From positions 62,001 to 126,000 of IMG/VR virus record IMGVR_UViG_3300031950_000001: DNA of 64,000 nt; one strand, 5' to 3'. The translations under genes and the position numbers were made by a program. This document shows, piece after piece, positions 61,177-64,000 of the stretch. Under the pieces are notes generated by a model, which was not told the origin of the DNA, made no database searches, and saw nothing but the letters and a program-made list of their open reading frames with translations. This DNA comes from a virus. Numbering within the stretch: the stretch's first letter is position 1; every line of letters begins with the position of its first letter.

Positions 61177-61992
61177 ATGGCCGATAGCTACAAAGGTTTT
61201 CATTTTGGGTTGCTACCCCGTACGGTAGCGTACGGTGACGTCAGTCCGATCTACTCCGAAGTCATGCCTGTGATTCCGAGGGATCAATGGCAAGACTTCA
61301 CGTTATCGCACTATATTCCAAGAATTCTCGACCAAGACGGACAAGGAAGCTGTGTTGCCGCCTCTGGCGTAGCTTCGGTAATGCTTTGTAGGCTACAGAC
61401 TGGACTGAAAGACGTTGAGCTTTCCATTGGTAGTCTTTACGGGCAGATCAACGGCGGGGTTGATGGTGGTTCCACGTTAGACCGATCAATCACAGCACTT
61501 ACAAAAGTAGGTTGCTGCCCGGTCAGATTAATTCCCCATTATGAATGGCGGCCTAGTCGATGGCCCAGGAACTGGAAAGAAGAGGCAAAGAAATACCGAA
61601 TTACCGAAAGCTACGATTGCACCAACTTTGATGAGATTTGCTCGGCTATTCTATCTGGATTTGCTGTGTCGTATGGTATTCCTGTAACCAAAGGTTTTGT
61701 CGAAAACGTATCAAAGGATGGCTTCGTTCCAGAAAGTGTAACCAATGTTGTTGGCCTTCATGCGCTATTAGGGGTTGGGTTGAAAAAACACAACGGTAAA
61801 TGGTGGGTTGAAACACAGAATTCATGGGGTGAAAAATGGGGCAATAACGGTATGTGCTATGTTCCTGAGTCCTATTTCAAAACCCGGTATGGTGTAGATG
61901 CGTGGGCGATCCGCGTTACGACGTTTAGCGCGAAGGATAGTGAAAATGGAAATAAAGAAGTTCGAGTACGTAAACGCCGAAAAGCTTCATAA
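61177..61992 (+). CDS. papain-like (C1) cysteine protease
   Basis: A 271-residue protein. Active-site Cys lies in DQDGQGSCVAAS (about residue 60), with the oxyanion Gln just before it; His in VVGLHALLGVG near 195 and Asn in TQNSWGEKWG near 214 complete the papain triad. No signal peptide is visible, so it may be loaded into virions or act in the cytoplasm. It follows the PEPK lipoprotein and overlaps the next gene by 47 bases. C1 proteases are unusual in phages but catalytic residues appear complete here. Confidence 0.8.
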   Translation: MADSYKGFHFGLLPRTVAYGDVSPIYSEVMPVIPRDQWQDFTLSHYIPRILDQDGQGSCVAASGVASVMLCRLQTGLKDVELSIGSLYGQINGGVDGGSTLDRSITALTKVGCCPVRLIPHYEWRPSRWPRNWKEEAKKYRITESYDCTNFDEICSAILSGFAVSYGIPVTKGFVENVSKDGFVPESVTNVVGLHALLGVGLKKHNGKWWVETQNSWGEKWGNNGMCYVPESYFKTRYGVDAWAIRVTTFSAKDSENGNKEVRVRKRRKAS

Positions 61993-62386
61993 GGTCTTAA
62001 GTACTTCAACGCCCTTCATGGAAGGTTTCTTCGCCTATCGTGAGAAAATCGGAGAGGAAGATAACCCTTATAAGTTTGGTACAGAAAACTACTGGGCCTG
62101 GCGGCATGGGTGGTATCAAGCCAAGAAAGAAGACGAAGGGCCCTTTTGGCGCAACAAGTATGTGATTAACGGCATTATTCTTCTGGCTATTGCTGCTGTC
62201 ACGGTACTTGCCGATTTCTTCCCTGCGTCTCCTATGATTACGTCGTTTGTTGTGGCGTGTTACGGTATTGCGTCCATACTTCTTCGGAACGCTTTTGTCG
62301 TCAATATCCGTGCTCCAGTAAAGTCGACATATGAGTCGCCACACGAGAACTCGACCGAAAGCGCCAAAACGAACAGCCAAGCATAA
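61946..62386 (+). CDS. small membrane protein
   Basis: A 146-residue protein; ATG 61946 is preferred to upstream codons because they read through the protease gene. Two hydrophobic segments (about residues 76-92, INGIILLAIAAVTVLA, and 97-116) follow a soluble aromatic-rich N-terminal half. A Ser/Thr-rich tail follows. Function unknown. It overlaps the next gene by 56 bases. Confidence 0.5.
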   Translation: MEIKKFEYVNAEKLHKVLSTSTPFMEGFFAYREKIGEEDNPYKFGTENYWAWRHGWYQAKKEDEGPFWRNKYVINGIILLAIAAVTVLADFFPASPMITSFVVACYGIASILLRNAFVVNIRAPVKSTYESPHENSTESAKTNSQA

Positions 62387-63254
62387 AGTCGTAGAAGCCT
62401 GCGTCGTCGTATCCGATCTTCATTGTGGCTGTCAATTGGGCTTGTGCCACGAGAAGAGCATTCTTCTTGACGAAGGGGGCTTTTACACTCCCTCCGAACT
62501 TCAGCAAAAATTGTGGAAATGGTGGCGCGAATTTTGGGATGAATGGGTTCCGTTTGTTACAGGAAATGAACCGTATTGTGTCGTCGTTAATGGCGATGTT
62601 ATCGACGGGGTTCATCATCGATCCGTAACGCAAATTACGCATAATTTGGCCGATCAGATCAAAATTGCGCACCTGATTCTATCCGAAGTTGCCGAGCGTT
62701 GTGATCATCGATTGTTCTTCATTCGTGGCACGGAGGCTCATGCCGGCCCTAGCGCCGAATATGAGGAGCTTTTGGCGAAAGAGTTGGGGGCAATAAAGGC
62801 TAGAGACGGCAAATCATCCCGGTACGACCTTCTTTTAGAAATAGGCGGAGGGCTGGCTCATTTTGCCCATCACATTTCTGTGTCCGGGTCGATGCACTAT
62901 GAAAGCACGGCCCTGATGAAGGAGCTATCGGAGTCCTTCGTTGAGTGTACGCGATGGGGATCACGACATCCTGATATGATTGTGCGAAGCCATCGGCACC
63001 GCCACATGGAAGTACGGTGTTATACGGCTTCTGGGTTGACGACGGTTGTCACCACGCCAGGATGGCAACTAAAAACACCGTTTGCCTACAAAATGCCTGG
63101 TGCAAGACCGGCTCTTCCCCAGATAGGGGGTATTGTGATAAGATGGCATAAAAATACCCTGTTTACTCAGGCGTTTATCAAAAACATTCAACATGCAGAA
63201 CCGGAGTTAGTCTATGTCAAGAAGTCAAATCACCGTCGACGAGTTACTTCGTGA
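62331..63254 (+). CDS. calcineurin-like metallophosphoesterase
   Basis: A 307-residue protein starting within the previous gene. Motifs: VVSDLHCG near residue 28, NGDVIDG near 87, RGTEAHAG near 133 (in the place of the usual GNHE), AHH near 180 and RSHRHRH near 221. These are the two-metal ligands of calcineurin-type phosphoesterases. The Asn-His of the third motif is changed to Thr-Glu-Ala-His, which may alter substrate choice. The N-terminal 20 residues are basic. Substrate (DNA ends, cyclic nucleotides or phosphoproteins) is not predictable. Confidence 0.75.
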   Translation: MSRHTRTRPKAPKRTAKHKVVEACVVVSDLHCGCQLGLCHEKSILLDEGGFYTPSELQQKLWKWWREFWDEWVPFVTGNEPYCVVVNGDVIDGVHHRSVTQITHNLADQIKIAHLILSEVAERCDHRLFFIRGTEAHAGPSAEYEELLAKELGAIKARDGKSSRYDLLLEIGGGLAHFAHHISVSGSMHYESTALMKELSESFVECTRWGSRHPDMIVRSHRHRHMEVRCYTASGLTTVVTTPGWQLKTPFAYKMPGARPALPQIGGIVIRWHKNTLFTQAFIKNIQHAEPELVYVKKSNHRRRVTS

Positions 63255-63495
63255 GATTAAGCGTATTGAGCAGTCCCAAGATGGTATTACGACCAAAGAA
63301 TTAGCCAACAAGCTTGGCGTTTCCGAAGCGACTGCTCTACGAAGGATACGGGAGCTACACGCGAGAGGCCTTATAAAAATCGGGTTTCGTCGCGCGGCAA
63401 ATATTCTCGGCAATCCTACGTTTGTGCCCGTCTACACGCTCAGTGCCAAGGCGTCTCCGACTAAAAATACAAGAAGAAGGGCAAAATCAACATGA
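63214..63495 (+). CDS. winged-helix DNA-binding protein
   Basis: A 93-residue protein with GGAGTT before ATG 63214. TTKELANKLGVSEATALRRIRELHARGLI is a classic winged-helix recognition pattern, with a basic C-terminal tail. It could be the regulator of the palindromic elements or of late genes, but no evidence links it to a site. Overlaps the next gene in ATGA. Confidence 0.7.
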   Translation: MSRSQITVDELLREIKRIEQSQDGITTKELANKLGVSEATALRRIRELHARGLIKIGFRRAANILGNPTFVPVYTLSAKASPTKNTRRRAKST

Positions 63496-64000
63496 CTATC
63501 GTCGAATCGATCCTTAAGATAATGCTTGCTATCCTTAGGATAGTATTTGGCGTAATCGCTCTTATTGCGAACTATATTTATCAAGGAGCGAAATACATGG
63601 TCGAGAAGCATCCCGAATTCACTCTCGGTTTTATCGTGGCGTCGGCTTTATTTATTGTCGTAATCCTTCTGACAACAAGCTGCGGACCGGGTGGGGGTGA
63701 CAATGCTGTTGCCAAGGAATATTATGCGGATGCAATAAGGGCTCTGAACGGCAGAACAATCATTATAAAAGCGCGTATTCTTGCGCGAAGTCGTGTCTAT
63801 CTCAGCGGCGTAGAGACGCCTTTAGAGGACGCTCCATTTGGATCCGAAGCTCGTCAGACATTAAATCGGTTAGTTGCCGGGCAACGTATCTTTGTAAAGC
63901 AGATGAAGGGCGATCCTGACAACAGCGGCATCGTTTGGAATGAGTACGGCCAGTGCGTCCAACAGCAGCTTGTCAAAGACGGATTGGCCCGATGCACGGG
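63492..64000 (+). CDS. membrane-anchored staphylococcal-nuclease-like protein, 3' end cut by window
   Basis: Starts at ATG 63492 in the ATGA overlap and is open to the window end. Two hydrophobic segments (residues about 7-30 and 45-62, the second followed by TSCGPGGGD, which also resembles a lipobox) precede a domain with VYLSGVETPLED, GSEARQTLNRLVAGQ, and VKDGLARC, the pattern of SNase-fold nucleases. The catalytic Arg/Asp/Glu set is only partly visible, as the domain is shortened in its central loop. It may be an envelope nuclease acting on DNA during entry or excluding rivals. Confidence 0.65.
   Translation, partial: MTIVESILKIMLAILRIVFGVIALIANYIYQGAKYMVEKHPEFTLGFIVASALFIVVILLTTSCGPGGGDNAVAKEYYADAIRALNGRTIIIKARILARSRVYLSGVETPLEDAPFGSEARQTLNRLVAGQRIFVKQMKGDPDNSGIVWNEYGQCVQQQLVKDGLARCT

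Noticed and set aside
1-64000. tRNA genes
   Set aside because: Scanning for T-loop-like GTTCRA motifs with cloverleaf stems gave no convincing candidate by eye.

Overview
The window is a continuous piece of a large tailed double-stranded DNA phage (Caudoviricetes, probably with a contractile tail). It carries a large terminase, a portal-like protein, a tail hub and spike, a tail-chaperone frameshift site, a long repetitive tail fibre and an almost complete replication and recombination set. Nearly all genes lie on the + strand, with stop/start overlaps (ATGA, TAATG, GTGA) and purine-rich Shine-Dalgarno sites, so the host is a bacterium. One exported protein has a lipobox and another has an ordinary signal peptide. 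I cannot name the host; the exported proteases and the PEPK-repeat lipoprotein only weakly suggest Planctomycetes. No tRNA, rRNA, CRISPR array or lysogeny integrase was seen, and I did not recognise a major capsid protein, so it probably lies outside the window.

Layout. 1-9015: neck and tail genes (HExxH protein cut by the window edge, connector-like proteins, tail tube candidate, spike, frameshifted chaperone pair, hub). 9193-14369: five tandem beta-rich paralogues. 14413-17207: SbcD/SbcC (gp47/gp46-type) nuclease pair. 17208-18210: a GC-rich, hairpin-dense region containing one ORF. 18274-22292: RuvC-like resolvase, three tandem copies of an unknown family, an HTH protein and two small proteins. 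22496-26972: a secreted serine protease gene split by an IS607-type element, a fourth member of the unknown family, and the fused remains of a second protease copy and a second IS607 copy. 27060-30018: tyrosine-rich repeat protein and tail fibre. 30111-41834: UvsW-like helicase, DnaB-like helicase, TOPRIM primase, UDG-exonuclease-PolA polymerase, candidate SSB, RecA/UvsX recombinase. 41835-42463: terminator plus a 445-nt element bounded by long inverted repeats. 42464-45375: unknown proteins and a dATP/dGTP pyrophosphohydrolase-like enzyme. 45452-57732: packaging and head genes. 57778-64000: a LigD-type phosphoesterase-ligase with membrane segments, PEPK lipoprotein, papain-like protease, calcineurin-like phosphoesterase, winged-helix protein and a membrane-anchored SNase-like protein.

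The less ordinary content is mostly non-coding or structural. (i) A perfect dyad (AAATTTGATTCC followed by its reverse complement, with small variations) occurs 13 times at gene boundaries; three copies are followed by a shared motif GGCATTTAATATTGGG and a leader hairpin. (ii) The 159-codon ORF at 17622-18101 is written almost entirely as consecutive hairpins. (iii) The 41984-42428 element looks like a large structured RNA closed by an inverted repeat of about 78 bp. (iv) The tail chaperone has a textbook -1 frameshift site. (v) The IS607 insertion in the protease has boundaries that predict an in-frame reconstitution on excision.
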